Source of the DNA: Microbacterium gorillae
Lineage (GTDB): Bacteria; Actinomycetota; Actinomycetes; Actinomycetales; Microbacteriaceae
Direction of reading: 5' to 3'
Length of the DNA: 64,000 bases
NCBI RefSeq assembly: GCF_000826185.2
Contig: NZ_LN648875.1
Span: 546,694-610,693, forward strand
Under the pieces are notes generated by a model. That model searched no databases. It saw only the letters and a list, made by a program, of their open reading frames with translations, and had not been told where the DNA came from. Position numbers and translations under genes: made by a program. Of the stretch, positions 9,131-18,286 are shown piece after piece; the stretch's first letter is position 1; each line of letters begins with the position of its first letter.

Positions 9131-10450
9131 TCACCACGCCACGAGCGACCCGATCGCACCGCCCGCGAGCAGGGTGAAGACAGTGACGAGGAGGGACGGG
9201 ACGAAGAAGGAGTGATCGACCAGGCGGCGGCCGAGCTTGGTCGTGCCGGTGGTGTCAAAGCTCGCCGCGGCGATCTGCAGACCGTTCGTCGGCAGCAGGT
9301 AGATGCCGCCGAGCGCACCCACCCACAGTCCAGCGGTGAGACCGATCGGCAGTCCCGCCGCCAGGCCGATCGGCACGATCATCCGCGTCGCGGTGGACTG
9401 ACTCGTGGTGAGCACGGCGACGGCGAAGATCGCCAGCGCCATCGTCCACGGCCACGCCGCGACGGCCGCGCTGAGGGTCGCCTCGACGGTGGCGGTGTGG
9501 GCGCGGAGGTAAGTGTCGATCATCCAGGCCAGCCCGAAGAACGCGATCGCCGCGACCATACCGCCGCGGAAGATCGTCATGCTCGGGATCGCCGTCACGT
9601 CCGGCCGCCCGATCAGCAGGATGACCGCCCCCGTGACGAGCATGATCAGCTGGATCATCGTGGCGGTGCCGACCTGATCCCCGTCCGCGTTCACCGGGCG
9701 CAGCACCGGGAACAGCCCGAAGACGACGACCGCCAGCACCCCGACGAAGTAGGCGATCGCGGACAGGCGGCCGCGCGTGGTCACGGCCGCGTTCACGCTG
9801 GCCAGCGCGGTCATCTCCACGCGCGCACCTGCGGTGTCGTGCGGTCGGAGGTCCGCCCCGCCGAGGCGACTGACGACGAGCGCGGTGGCGGTGACGCCGA
9901 TGACGGCGGCGGGAATCGTCACCGACAGCAGCTGGAGCACCGACCAGCCGTGCGGCTGGCTGTCCATGATGGCGATCATCGCCGCCATCGCGGCGGACAC
10001 CGGCGAGCAGGCCAATGCGACCGACGAGGCCACGACGGAGACGCTGATCGGTTTCGACGGTCGGACCCCGGCGCGCTCGGACACCTCCTGGATCACGGGG
10101 AGGAGCGAGAACAGGATGTTCGACGTTCCCGCGCCGATGCAGAACAACAGCGACACCAGCGGCGCCACCACCGTCACCGCCCGAGGCCGGCGCACGATGA
10201 GGCGGGCGGCCAGGGCGACCATCCAGTCGATGCCGCCCGCGGCCTGGACCGAGGACGTCGCGAGGATCACCGCGACGATGATCAGCAGCGCGTCGATCGG
10301 CGGCGAGCCGATCGGTTCCCCGAAGAGGAACACCAGGATGGCCGTACCGACCCCACCCCACAGCCCGATGCCGACGCCGCCCGTCCGGACCCCGACGATG
10401 ATCGCGGCGAAGACGACAACGGTCTCCCCGACGAGCTTGACGATGTCCAT
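9131..10450 (-). CDS. Anaerobic C4-dicarboxylate transporter family protein (DcuA/DcuB type)
   Basis: This 439-residue protein has about ten to twelve membrane segments. The N-terminus VVVFAAIIVGVRTGGVGIGLWGG and the segment IGAGTSNILFSLLPVIQEV are typical of the Dcu family, which exchanges or takes up fumarate, malate, succinate and aspartate. Length is as in the family. Its place next to purine genes has no obvious functional link. In this aerobic-type genome it may serve aspartate or dicarboxylate uptake rather than fumarate respiration. Confidence 0.85.
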   Translation of the reverse strand: MDIVKLVGETVVVFAAIIVGVRTGGVGIGLWGGVGTAILVFLFGEPIGSPPIDALLIIVAVILATSSVQAAGGIDWMVALAARLIVRRPRAVTVVAPLVSLLFCIGAGTSNILFSLLPVIQEVSERAGVRPSKPISVSVVASSVALACSPVSAAMAAMIAIMDSQPHGWSVLQLLSVTIPAAVIGVTATALVVSRLGGADLRPHDTAGARVEMTALASVNAAVTTRGRLSAIAYFVGVLAVVVFGLFPVLRPVNADGDQVGTATMIQLIMLVTGAVILLIGRPDVTAIPSMTIFRGGMVAAIAFFGLAWMIDTYLRAHTATVEATLSAAVAAWPWTMALAIFAVAVLTTSQSTATRMIVPIGLAAGLPIGLTAGLWVGALGGIYLLPTNGLQIAAASFDTTGTTKLGRRLVDHSFFVPSLLVTVFTLLAGGAIGSLVAW

Positions 10451-10523
10451 GAGCCCCCAGCCCGCGCGCAGCCCCCCGCGCTGGGTTCATCATGGCGGGC
10501 GGCAGGCCCGGGCGACAGGGGGC

Positions 10524-10928
10524 TCAGGTGCGTTCGGTCAGGGGATCGCCGTGCTCCTCCGCCACCTCATCGCCGCGGAGGCCCCGCCCGACCCGCAGTC
10601 CCCCGGGGGGAGGAGCGGTGCGAGCCGTCTCGTCCGAGGAGTCGGTGTTCGGTCCCAGCCAGATCGTCAGGGCGGCATGCCGCTCAACGCGCGTGCCGGC
10701 GGGCGGATGCTGAGCGACCACCTGGAGCGCGCGATAGCGCACCGGCACGCGTCGTCCGGCGACGTCTCCCGCGGAGCCGACGGCGCGAATCGCACCCGTG
10801 GTCGTCGTGGCGCGCAACGGCGGACCGTCCTGGTCCGGCTGCACCACGACCAGTCCGGCGCTCAGGCCGACGCGTTCCGCGGCCCGGGGCGTCAGGCCGA
10901 CGACGTCGGGCACCGTCACGGTGTCCAC
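10524..10928 (-). CDS. PASTA-domain protein
   Basis: This small 134-residue protein starts with GTG. It begins directly with a PASTA motif (VTVPDVVGLTPRAAERVG) and ends that domain with QHPPAGTRVERHAALTIWLG. PASTA domains usually bind peptidoglycan fragments outside the cell on Ser/Thr kinases and penicillin-binding proteins. Here no signal peptide, membrane segment or kinase is attached, so a cytoplasmic stand-alone PASTA protein is encoded. Its function is unknown. It sits between DUF6350 and the Dcu gene on the same strand. Confidence 0.75.
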   Translation of the reverse strand: MDTVTVPDVVGLTPRAAERVGLSAGLVVVQPDQDGPPLRATTTTGAIRAVGSAGDVAGRRVPVRYRALQVVAQHPPAGTRVERHAALTIWLGPNTDSSDETARTAPPPGGLRVGRGLRGDEVAEEHGDPLTERT

Positions 10929-10940
10929 CCCGTCAGTATG
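10929..10940 (-). promoter_or_regulatory. Predicted leaderless -10 box (CATACT, 6 nt before GTG)
   Basis: CATACT on the minus strand (10935-10940) lies 6 nt before the PASTA gene GTG. No Shine-Dalgarno sequence is seen. Confidence 0.4.
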
Positions 10941-10966
10941 CGCTCGGTCGGTCCGCTCCGGAAGAG

Positions 10967-12307
10967 TCAGCTTTCGGGGTGGTCCCGCGCGGGCCCGAGA
11001 CCGTCCACGCGCTCCCGGGCGAGAGCGGACAGCACGCCGTCCGGGTCGTCATCGTGCTCGTCCGCAGCGTCGTCGTCGAACCGTCGGCCGTCGCCCGTCG
11101 AGAAGTCCTCAGCGCGGCGCGGGGACAGCAGCAGTACGCCGGCACCGATCAGCACCTCGATGCCGACCGCGAGCGCCACCCACCCGGGGTGGGGGCCGAC
11201 CTCGGCCAGCCGTCCGGGCCCGAGGGACCCGCTCGCGAGCGACGCGGCGGCCGCGGCGACCCCGGCGGCGAGGCCCGAGACGGTGAGCAGCAGCACCAGG
11301 CGCGGCAGGAACGGCTCGTCGCGACCGATGACGTCCGCGTACCGTGAGCGCATCGACCATCCGGCCAGGGCGCCGGCGGCGATCGGCAGCAGGACGAGCG
11401 CCAGCAGCCAGACCGACCCGCCCTCGGGCACCAGGGCGAGCACGGGAACACCGGGCAGCACACCCAGGTGGGTGCCCGCCGGCGAGACCGCGGTTCCGAC
11501 GCCGACCGTGAAGCCGGGGCCCGCGATCCACGCGAAGGCCCAGATGATGAGCGTCGGCAGATACGCCAACTGCGCGAGAGTGAGCAGGATCGCGCCCCAC
11601 AGGTCCACCTGCGCGGACTGGTACAGCGCGATCATCTCTCCGCCGTGCAGCACGAGGGTGACGAGGACGCCGAGTGCGCCCAAGCCGATGAACGAGGCCA
11701 GCACGATGCCGAGGCCACGCGCCGCCAGCGCCGGAAGCTCGTTCCACACCACCGGAGATTCGTCGACCAGATCGTGCAGACGATCCACGATGCCGCCGTC
11801 GCCCTCCCGCCAGGCCTCGACGATCGCCGCGATCAGCAGGGGAACGGCGTACACGAGCGCAGGGAAGAGCGCTGCCTGCCAGGTCTCGGAGGCGACCACG
11901 GTCGAGCGCGAGGTGAGGTGGACCAGGGCCGCCAGCGCCGCGAACACCAGGGTTCCGGACACGACCCCCGTCACCCAGCCGCCGTTGCGGGCCGCCCGGG
12001 TGCCGGAACGCGCCGAGAACACGGCCACGCCGGCGGCGAAGGCCAGAGGCGCCAGCGACAGCGTGAAGTGCGCGGCGTCCTCGGAGATCCCGGTGAGCGT
12101 GAGCAGCGCCTGCGGGACGTGCACGTCGAACGGTACGAGGTGCCCGAGCTGCCAGATGGCGCCCGTCGTCGGCCACAGTGCGGCCCAGTCTCCGGCGAAT
12201 CCGGTCGCCCAGAACAGTGCGAGCGGCGCCGCGATCACCGCGACGCCGACCGCGGCGGCGAGGAACGCGTCGAGCGCGGCGAGGAGGGCGATGACGATCC
12301 GGTGCAT
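10967..12307 (-). CDS. DUF6350 integral membrane protein (PerM-like)
   Basis: The 446-residue protein has roughly ten hydrophobic segments, beginning IVIALLAALDAFLAAAVGVA, and an acidic hydrophilic C-terminal tail (DDDAADEHDDDPDG). It matches the actinobacterial DUF6350 family, whose mycobacterial member has been linked to cell division. In many actinobacteria this gene lies between sucCD and purNH. Here purNH is close by but sucCD is about 32 kb away. TAGGGT lies 10 nt before the ATG, so a very short leader is possible. Confidence 0.75.
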   Translation of the reverse strand: MHRIVIALLAALDAFLAAAVGVAVIAAPLALFWATGFAGDWAALWPTTGAIWQLGHLVPFDVHVPQALLTLTGISEDAAHFTLSLAPLAFAAGVAVFSARSGTRAARNGGWVTGVVSGTLVFAALAALVHLTSRSTVVASETWQAALFPALVYAVPLLIAAIVEAWREGDGGIVDRLHDLVDESPVVWNELPALAARGLGIVLASFIGLGALGVLVTLVLHGGEMIALYQSAQVDLWGAILLTLAQLAYLPTLIIWAFAWIAGPGFTVGVGTAVSPAGTHLGVLPGVPVLALVPEGGSVWLLALVLLPIAAGALAGWSMRSRYADVIGRDEPFLPRLVLLLTVSGLAAGVAAAAASLASGSLGPGRLAEVGPHPGWVALAVGIEVLIGAGVLLLSPRRAEDFSTGDGRRFDDDAADEHDDDPDGVLSALARERVDGLGPARDHPES

Positions 12308-12370
12308 AGCGGGTTCGACCCTACCGGCGCGACCCCGGCGTTCCCCGCTCCCCCGCCGCGGGCGTTCGCG

Positions 12371-12808
12371 TCAGTCTCGGCGCTCCAGGACGAACACCGG
12401 AATGACGCGGTCCGTGCGCGCCTGGTAGTCGGCGTACGGCGGCCACGTCTCGAGCGCGCGCGCCCACCAGGCGTCGCGCTCGGCGCCGTGGACTTCGCGT
12501 GCGGTGTAGTCGTGCTTGCCGTCTCGGTCCTGCAGTTCGACGTGCGGCTCGGCAAGCACGTTGTGATACCAGGCCGGGTTCTCCGGGGTCCCGCCCTTGG
12601 ACGCCACGATGGCGTACGCACCATCGTGCTCCACCCGCATCAGCGCGGTCTTCCGCAGCTTCCCGGAGCGAGCGCCGACCGTCGTCAGGACGATGATCGG
12701 ACGCCCCTGCATCTCGTTGCCCTCGGCACCGCCCGTGCGCTCGAAGAGTTCCGCTTGGTTCCGCGCCCACGACGAGCTTCCCGGCTGGTAAATTCCTGAG
12801 AGTGGCAT
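12371..12808 (-). CDS. Nitroreductase-family deazaflavin (F420)-type oxidoreductase
   Basis: The protein has 145 residues from the ATG at 12808, which has GGAGG 5 nt upstream. It belongs to the Ddn/DUF385 split-barrel family: [19 protein letters not shown] near the N-terminus, [18 protein letters not shown] in the middle, and [17 protein letters not shown] towards the end. Members use F420 (or sometimes another flavin) to reduce quinones, nitro compounds or unsaturated lactones. The presence of F420 in the cell is inferred from the family. It diverges from the purine permease gene. Confidence 0.85.
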   Translation of the reverse strand: MPLSGIYQPGSSSWARNQAELFERTGGAEGNEMQGRPIIVLTTVGARSGKLRKTALMRVEHDGAYAIVASKGGTPENPAWYHNVLAEPHVELQDRDGKHDYTAREVHGAERDAWWARALETWPPYADYQARTDRVIPVFVLERRD

Positions 12809-12870
12809 AGTGACCTCCGTTTCGGAGCGTAAGCCACCGACCCCCACCCCGTATACGCCCGAGGAGCCCC

Positions 12871-14271
12871 GTGGCCACGTCAGCGCCCGCTCAGTCCACG
12901 TCCGCACTGGACCGTTTCTTCCACATCACCGAACGAGGATCGAGCATCGGGACGGAGGTGCGCGGTGGCATCGTCACGTTCGTGACGATGGCCTACATCG
13001 TCATCCTGAACCCCCTCATCCTCAGCACCGAGGACGTCGCCGGCAACGTGCTGCCGCACGGTGCCGTCGCAGCCGCCACCGCTCTCACGGCCGGTGTCAT
13101 GACGCTGCTGTTCGGCATCATCACCCGCCTGCCGTTCGCGTTCGCCGCCGGCCTCGGTATCAACGCCTTCCTGGCCTTCTCCGTCGTCGGTCAGGTCACC
13201 TGGCCCGAGGCGATGGCCCTCGTCGTCATCAACGGTGTCGTCATCGTGCTCCTGGCCGCCACCGGGCTGCGGAAGATGATCTTCGACGCCGTCCCGGTGC
13301 AGCTGAAGATCGCGATCACGGTCGGTATCGGACTGTTCATCGCGTTCATCGGCTTCGTCAACGCCGGCTTCGTCACCTCCACCCACAACGACTCGCCGCC
13401 GGTCGGCCTGGGTGTCGGCGGCTCCGTCACCACGCTCGCGACCATCCTGTTCGTCGTGACGATCCTCGCCGGCGGCATCCTCATCGCCCTTCGCGTGAAG
13501 GGCGCGATCCTCATCGCGCTCGTCGGCGGCACCGTCATCGCCGCGATCGCGAACCTGATCTGGCCGTCCGGGCTGTTCTCCTTCTCCGGCTCGATCGTGG
13601 GCCTGCCCGACCTCAGCCTGATCGGTGCCGTCAACTTCGGCTTCGACCTCGGCAAGGTCAGCATCGTCGCGCTCGTGATGATCGTCTTCACCCTCGTGTT
13701 CTCGAACTTCTTCGACGCCATGGGCACCATGACGGGCCTGGCGAAGGAAGCGAACCTGGCCGACGAGAAGGGCGACTTCCCGCGGATCAAGTCCGCGCTG
13801 GTGGTCGAGGGCGTCGGCGCCATCGTCGGTGGTGGCACGTCCTCGTCCTCGGCGACGGTGTTCGTGGAGTCCAGCGCCGGTATCGGTGAGGGTGCACGGA
13901 CGGGCCTGGCGACCTCGGTCACCGGTGTGCTGTTCCTGCTGGCGATGTTCTTCACGCCGCTGACCTCGCTGGTGCCCGGCGCGGTGGCCTCCGCCGCCCT
14001 GGTCCTCGTCGGCGCCATGATGCTCTCGCAGATCAAGAACATCGACTTCAGTGACTTCCGCGTGCTGCTGCCCGTGTTCATGACCGTCACCGTGATGCCG
14101 ATGACGTACTCGATCGCCAACGGCATCGGTGCGGGCTTCGTCACGTGGGTGATCGTGAACGCGTTCTCCGGAAAGGCGAAGACGATCCACCCGCTGCTGT
14201 GGGTCGTGGCCTTCGGCTTCGTGCTGTACTTCGCTCGCGGGCCGATCGAGGCGGCCTTCGGCGTCGCCTGA
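12871..14271 (+). CDS. NCS2/AzgA-type purine permease
   Basis: This 466-residue protein starts with GTG after GAGGAG. It contains about 12-14 membrane segments and the signature [17 protein letters not shown] at the N-terminus, the AzgA/GhxP mark for adenine, guanine and hypoxanthine symporters. The segment [16 protein letters not shown] and the later [19 protein letters not shown] are also family hallmarks. Proton-coupled purine base uptake is expected. A near-perfect intrinsic terminator follows. Confidence 0.92.
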   Translation: MATSAPAQSTSALDRFFHITERGSSIGTEVRGGIVTFVTMAYIVILNPLILSTEDVAGNVLPHGAVAAATALTAGVMTLLFGIITRLPFAFAAGLGINAFLAFSVVGQVTWPEAMALVVINGVVIVLLAATGLRKMIFDAVPVQLKIAITVGIGLFIAFIGFVNAGFVTSTHNDSPPVGLGVGGSVTTLATILFVVTILAGGILIALRVKGAILIALVGGTVIAAIANLIWPSGLFSFSGSIVGLPDLSLIGAVNFGFDLGKVSIVALVMIVFTLVFSNFFDAMGTMTGLAKEANLADEKGDFPRIKSALVVEGVGAIVGGGTSSSSATVFVESSAGIGEGARTGLATSVTGVLFLLAMFFTPLTSLVPGAVASAALVLVGAMMLSQIKNIDFSDFRVLLPVFMTVTVMPMTYSIANGIGAGFVTWVIVNAFSGKAKTIHPLLWVVAFGFVLYFARGPIEAAFGVA

Positions 14272-14288
14272 TCCAGCGCCTCCGGCAC

Positions 14289-14328
14289 AACGGGGTCTCG
14301 CCTGCGGGCGAGGCCCCGTTTCCTTTTC
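14289..14328 (+). terminator. Rho-independent terminator of the purine permease gene
   Basis: A 14-bp stem (AACGGGGTCTCGCC with its complement, one G-T pair) closes on a TGCG tetraloop and is followed by the T-rich stretch TTCCTTTTC. Confidence 0.88.
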
Positions 14329-14347
14329 ACAGAGGCCCGTGCTAGAA

Positions 14348-14361
14348 CTGAACATGTTCAG
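14348..14361. promoter_or_regulatory. Perfect 14-bp palindrome, candidate operator
   Basis: CTGAACATGTTCAG is a perfect palindrome 21 nt before the start of the epimerase gene, in its likely promoter. It resembles dimeric repressor operators. The regulator is not identified in the window. Confidence 0.45.
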
Positions 14362-14382
14362 AAATGGTCGAAAGGACACCCC

Positions 14383-15339
14383 ATGACCGCTCGTTCCGGA
14401 CGTGTTGTGATCGGCGGCGCGAGCGGCCTGATCGGCTCCTTCCTCGTCCCGCGCTACCGGGCGGCCGGACGCGAGGTCGTCACGATCGGGCGCGGCCGAG
14501 CGGATCTGCACTGGGACGACGCCGCCGGCATCGCGCGCGCGGTGGACGGCGCAGACCTGGTGATCGGTCTGGCCGGCAAGAGCGTGAGCTGCCGGTACAC
14601 CCCGGCGAATCGCGCCGAGATCCTGCGCTCGCGCATCGAGACGACGGCTGCCCTGGCGGACGCGATCGCCGCCGCCGACGCGCCCCCGCCCGTCTGGCTG
14701 AACTCGTCCACCGCCACGATCTACCGGCACGCGATGGACCGGCCGCAGACGGAGTCCACCGGTGAACTCGGCACCGGCTTCTCCGTCGACATCGCGCGAG
14801 CGTGGGAGCGGGCCCTGTTCGCGCGGGACCTCCCCGGCACCCGCCGAGTCGCGCTGCGGACGGCGATCGTCCTCGGCTCGGGTGGCGGCGTCCTGCCGAT
14901 GCTGCAGCGGCTCGCCCGCGTGGGGCTCGGCGGCGCGAACCATGACGGGTGGTGGCCGTCGCCGAGAGGGCGGGTCGCCGCCGGAACCGCGCACCGCCCC
15001 GGTTCACGCCGAGGCGAGCAGCACCTGAGCTGGGTCCGGATCGAGGACGTGGCGCGGGCGATCGACTTCCTCGAGGAGCACGACGACCCCTCTGGTCCGG
15101 TGAACATCGCGACGCCCACGCCGTCCGTCAACCACGAGTTCATGCGGCTGGTCCGTCGCGGAGTGGGCGCCCGAGTGGGCGTGCCGATGCCACGGTGGAT
15201 GAGCGAGCTGGGTGCGATCATGCTGCGCACCGAGACCGAGCTCGTCCTGAAGTCCCGCTGGGTCCTGCCCGAGCGCCTCGAGGCCGCCGGCTTCCGCTTC
15301 GCACACACCGACCTGGCCACAGCCGTCCGCCCAATGTAA
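14383..15339 (+). CDS. TIGR01777-type NAD(P)-dependent epimerase/oxidoreductase
   Basis: The protein (318 residues) is an extended SDR. It has a Rossmann motif VIGGASGLIGSFLVPRY, the segment ADLVIGLAGKSVSCRYTPAN near residue 65, and VWLNSSTATIYRHA near 105, where Tyr replaces the usual catalytic SDR position. The C-terminal DUF1731-like part is SRWVLPERLEAAGFRF. The substrate of this family is not known. An AAAGGAC ribosome site precedes the ATG. It stands alone behind a palindromic site that may be its operator. Confidence 0.85.
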   Translation: MTARSGRVVIGGASGLIGSFLVPRYRAAGREVVTIGRGRADLHWDDAAGIARAVDGADLVIGLAGKSVSCRYTPANRAEILRSRIETTAALADAIAAADAPPPVWLNSSTATIYRHAMDRPQTESTGELGTGFSVDIARAWERALFARDLPGTRRVALRTAIVLGSGGGVLPMLQRLARVGLGGANHDGWWPSPRGRVAAGTAHRPGSRRGEQHLSWVRIEDVARAIDFLEEHDDPSGPVNIATPTPSVNHEFMRLVRRGVGARVGVPMPRWMSELGAIMLRTETELVLKSRWVLPERLEAAGFRFAHTDLATAVRPM

Positions 15340-15346
15340 AGGACGC

Positions 15347-15381
15347 TTGACATGCGCGAACGGGCCGGGCATGCTGAGGGC
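15347..15381 (+). promoter_or_regulatory. Predicted leaderless promoter (TTGACA-N17-CATGCT-N6-ATG)
   Basis: A consensus -35 TTGACA (15347-15352) is spaced 17 nt from CATGCT (15370-15375), which lies 6 nt before the ATG at 15382. This places transcription on the start codon and argues against the upstream ATG at 15352, which overlaps the -35. Confidence 0.6.
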
Positions 15382-15807
15382 ATGACAAGCTCACTTGACA
15401 CCACACCCGGTCCGGTGGAGCGCCGTCGCACGCGGCGCTTCCTGACGCAGTTCTTCGCCGCCTTCCTCGTGTACCTCCTGATCCTCGGGGCCGCACTGAT
15501 CTGGGGAGACTGGGACGGCACCAGCCCCTGGCGCCTCATCTGGGTTCTCGCGCCGATCCTCCCGATCCTCGCGACGGCGGTGATGCTCGTCCGCTACGTC
15601 GCCCGGTCGGACGAGTACGAGATGCAGATGACGAGCCGGTCGCTCGCGATCGCTTTCGTGGTTACGATGCTCGCCGCCGTGGTCATCGGATTCCTCGGCT
15701 TCACCGGCATCACCGTGCCGGGCGTCGGCTGGTGGATCTACGGCATCGGCATGCTCACGTGGCTCATCGCGCGGGTCGTGCTGCAGTCCCGCGAGGCGCA
15801 CGCCTGA
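15382..15807 (+). CDS. Small four-helix membrane protein paired with an XRE regulator
   Basis: The protein has 141 residues from the ATG fixed by the leaderless promoter. A basic N-terminus (PVERRRTRRF) is followed by about four membrane helices: FFAAFLVYLLILGAALIWG, WVLAPILPILATAVMLV, AIAFVVTMLAAVVIGFLG, and a C-terminal one ending IGMLTWLIARVVL. A hydrophilic DEYEMQMTSRS turn lies between helices two and three. It shares the stop/start TGATG with the next gene. Such membrane-protein/XRE pairs are frequent in Gram-positive genomes and of unknown role. Confidence 0.65.
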   Translation: MTSSLDTTPGPVERRRTRRFLTQFFAAFLVYLLILGAALIWGDWDGTSPWRLIWVLAPILPILATAVMLVRYVARSDEYEMQMTSRSLAIAFVVTMLAAVVIGFLGFTGITVPGVGWWIYGIGMLTWLIARVVLQSREAHA

Positions 15808-16001
15808 TGAAGAACGTGCTGCGCGAACTGCGCGGGGAAGCCGGACTCTCGCAGGGCGCGCTCGCCGACCGACTCGGAGTCTCGCGACAGACGGTGAACG
15901 CTCTGGAGACCGGGCGCTACGACCCCTCACTCGCCCTGGCGTTCACGATCGCCCGCGCGTTCGACCGATCCATCGAGGACATCTTCACGCCGGACGAGTG
16001 A
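15807..16001 (+). CDS. XRE-family (Cro/CI-like) transcriptional regulator, 64 residues
   Basis: The protein has the helix-turn-helix AGLSQGALADRLGVSRQTVN followed by ALETGRYDPSLALAFTIARA and a short tail ending FTPDE. It is the minimal YozG-like type with no effector domain. Its ATG overlaps the stop of the membrane protein gene (TGATG), so the two are translationally coupled. It probably represses or activates this small operon or a few other genes. Confidence 0.85.
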   Translation: MKNVLRELRGEAGLSQGALADRLGVSRQTVNALETGRYDPSLALAFTIARAFDRSIEDIFTPDE

Positions 16002-16059
16002 GCCGCGCAGGTCTTCCGCGTCGGGCGACGCCCTGCGGCCCGGTATCGAGCCGCTCGGG

Positions 16060-16071
16060 TAGCCTCAGTGC
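16060..16071 (+). promoter_or_regulatory. Predicted leaderless -10 box (TAGCCT, 6 nt before ATG)
   Basis: TAGCCT (16060-16065) is 6 nt before the ATG at 16072, and no Shine-Dalgarno sequence is present. Confidence 0.45.
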
Positions 16072-16719
16072 ATGCCCTCCCCCACCGCTGACTCGCCCTG
16101 GTTGACGCCCTCCCCGCGGGAGGTTGCCACGCTGCTCAGCGGTACGACCGCGCGGTGGTGGCTGTCCGGCGGCGTGGCGATGGACCACTGGCTGGGCGAG
16201 GCGATCCGGCCGCGGCCCAACACCGATGTCAGCACCACCGGGAAGGACCTCCCCCAGCTCGTTGCGGACCTGCCGCCGCACCTGTCCGCCTGGGTCGCCG
16301 CGAACGATTCGCTGGTCGCGTGGGCCGATGCCGACCAGGACAGCGAGCTGCATCCGGTCCGGCTCTACGACGAGAACGCCGACGCCTGGGCGCTGCAGGT
16401 GAACGTCGAGGACGGCATCGACCGGGCCTGGCTCTACCGCCGGGACCCGCGCCTGCAGCTGCCGTGGGACCGCGCCGTCCTGGACGTCGACGGCATCCCG
16501 ACCGGCGCTCCCGAGGTGCAGCTGGTGTGGAAGGCCCTGCGTCCGCGTCCCGAGGACGAGGTCGACCACGACGCGATCCTGCCGAAGCTCTCGGAGGAGG
16601 CGGTCGCCTTCTACGAGACCGCGTTGCTGCGCATCCACCCGCACTCCACGTGGGCGATTCACGTCCGCTCCCCCTTCGCCCCCGCGAAAGCCTCCTGGAA
16701 CAAGAAGAGACCCGACTGA
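16072..16719 (+). CDS. Nucleotidyltransferase-fold protein (aminoglycoside nucleotidyltransferase-like)
   Basis: This 215-residue protein has the minimal nucleotidyltransferase signature WWLSGGVAMDHWLGEAIRP near residue 30, followed by RPNTDVS. In active relatives this stretch reads GGWALDL and carries a DxD pair for Mg2+. Here the first Asp is Asn, so activity is doubtful. The C-terminal part (about 120-200) looks helical. There is no paired antitoxin or resistance gene, and no antibiotic phenotype should be assumed. Confidence 0.6.
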   Translation: MPSPTADSPWLTPSPREVATLLSGTTARWWLSGGVAMDHWLGEAIRPRPNTDVSTTGKDLPQLVADLPPHLSAWVAANDSLVAWADADQDSELHPVRLYDENADAWALQVNVEDGIDRAWLYRRDPRLQLPWDRAVLDVDGIPTGAPEVQLVWKALRPRPEDEVDHDAILPKLSEEAVAFYETALLRIHPHSTWAIHVRSPFAPAKASWNKKRPD

Positions 16720-16810
16720 CCCTGCCGCGTGGCGTCCACGCGTCGCCGCTTCCTCTGGTGGTTGAGCTGGCGGAGCGGGACGAACCCCGTGAGGTGGATG
16801 GCGGACGGTG

Positions 16811-16826
16811 GGCGGAGTTCTCCGCC
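16811..16826 (-). terminator. Short hairpin after the HNH gene
   Basis: GGCGGAGTTCTCCGCC forms a 6-7-bp stem 5 nt past the HNH stop codon, between convergent genes. There is no T-tract, so termination is only plausible. Confidence 0.35.
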
Positions 16827-16831
16827 GGGGG

Positions 16832-18286
16832 TCATGTGCGTGCGGGGATCCGGGGGGTTTGGGTGTGGTCGTACCAGTCGGGGGCTTGGACTTCGGGTGC
16901 CCCGTTTTTGATGCGGATGTGCCAGCCGTTGGTGTTGATGTAGCGGTGGTGGTTCCAGCACAGCAGGACCCCGTTGTCGATGCTGGTCGGGCCGCCGTCT
17001 TTCCATTCGGTGACGTGGTGGAACTCGCACCAGCGGGCCGGGGTGTGGCATCCCGGAATGATGCATGTGTGATCCCGGGCGATGATCGCCCGACGCTGGG
17101 TGGCGTTGAAGATCCGGTCCGTGATCGTCGTCGCCAACACGCGTCCATTCGTCCCGGTGATGACGCGTTGTACGGCCCCCACGCAGGCGGTGTGGTTCGC
17201 GACGGTGATCGGGACGGGGACGTTGGTGCCGGTCGCGTCGGCACCCGTGACATGCGCCCACCCGGTGCCGGAGGCGAGGGATTCTTCGGTGACGTGGACG
17301 ACGAGGGTGGGGGCGGCGCCGCCGATGATGGGGACGTCGGAGGATGCGGCGATGGTGAGGGCGGTGGCGAGGGCGTCGTGGGCGCGTTGCCCGATGGTGC
17401 GGTCATCGCTCAACGCCGGCTCGTGGGATTCCCGGAACCGGACACCCTTCTCTTTCCCGTGCGGGTTGTTGATCGCGTCGATGAGGGTCTGCAACTGCGC
17501 CGCGACGTCCGGTAGGAGCCGGCCTCGGATGGGGACGAGCCCGTCCTGGGCGGTACCGAAGTACAGGCCCCGCAGGCGGCGGGCGCGTTCGTCCTGGGGT
17601 TCGGCGCCGTCTTGATCCAGCGCGGTCGCCCACGCCCCGGCGTGCACCCGGAGTGTGTCGGTCATCACCGGCACCCGGCGTTGTGCGGTCACGGGGTTCG
17701 CGTCCGGGATCAGGGCACCCCAGTCCCCGAACTCCCCGACCTCGTCCCGCAGGACGATCTCCTCGCCCTCGCCCGTTGCGGTGACCTCGGCGAGAGCCTG
17801 ATCGGCCAGGGCGAGGTGGTCGGCCGGGACCCGGTCCCGGATCGCGTCGAGCGCTCCGGTAGCGGCGGCGAGCCCGTCAGCCCCGATCCTCCCGGACAGC
17901 AGTGCGTCCCGCAGGGCCGGGAACCGGGCCGGCCGGCGGTCCCCGGTCATCCCGAGATCTTCCCGGACGAGTTTCCCGAGCCGGGACCAGTTCTTCACCG
18001 TGGTGGGGGCGGCGCCGGTGGTGCGTTGCATGAGCTCGTTCACGTTCCGACACCCACAGGACACATCGAACCGGTCCAGGCCCGCCCCGGCGGAGCGTTC
18101 CTCGGCCTCCGCCGTCGTGAGAATCAGCGCGGCCTGGGCGGTGCGGAGCAGGGCCCCGGCCGCGATCGCGAAGTCCAACAGTTCGGTCCGCGACGCGGTC
18201 GTGAGGTGGTTCCCCTGGAGCAGGGCGGTCACGGTCGCGGTGGCTTCCGCCATCACGTCCCGGGCCTGCTCCATCGAGGTTTCCAT
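16832..18286 (-). CDS. DUF222/13E12-family HNH endonuclease
   Basis: The protein has 484 residues from the ATG at 18286. Residues about 20-330 match the DUF222 (13E12 repeat) domain, and residues about 410-465 hold an HNH nuclease core: CIIPGCHTPARWCEFHHVTEW, then GGPTSIDNGVLLCWNHHRYI. The zinc cysteines and the HH/N/H residues are all present, so it should be an active metal-dependent nuclease. Multiple copies per genome are typical for Microbacteriaceae and mycobacteria. Their biological role is not settled. The start is set by a TAGAAT -10 box 7 nt upstream. The alternative ATG at 18316 has no ribosome site. Confidence 0.9.
   Translation of the reverse strand: METSMEQARDVMAEATATVTALLQGNHLTTASRTELLDFAIAAGALLRTAQAALILTTAEAEERSAGAGLDRFDVSCGCRNVNELMQRTTGAAPTTVKNWSRLGKLVREDLGMTGDRRPARFPALRDALLSGRIGADGLAAATGALDAIRDRVPADHLALADQALAEVTATGEGEEIVLRDEVGEFGDWGALIPDANPVTAQRRVPVMTDTLRVHAGAWATALDQDGAEPQDERARRLRGLYFGTAQDGLVPIRGRLLPDVAAQLQTLIDAINNPHGKEKGVRFRESHEPALSDDRTIGQRAHDALATALTIAASSDVPIIGGAAPTLVVHVTEESLASGTGWAHVTGADATGTNVPVPITVANHTACVGAVQRVITGTNGRVLATTITDRIFNATQRRAIIARDHTCIIPGCHTPARWCEFHHVTEWKDGGPTSIDNGVLLCWNHHRYINTNGWHIRIKNGAPEVQAPDWYDHTQTPRIPART

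Noticed and set aside
9212..12428. Long plus-strand frames opposite the Dcu, PASTA and DUF6350 genes
   Set aside because: Low-complexity shadow translations. The minus strand encodes clear membrane-protein families.
16072..16719. Antibiotic-resistance adenylyltransferase
   Set aside because: The similarity is limited to the nucleotidyltransferase core and one metal ligand is replaced, so no resistance role should be claimed.
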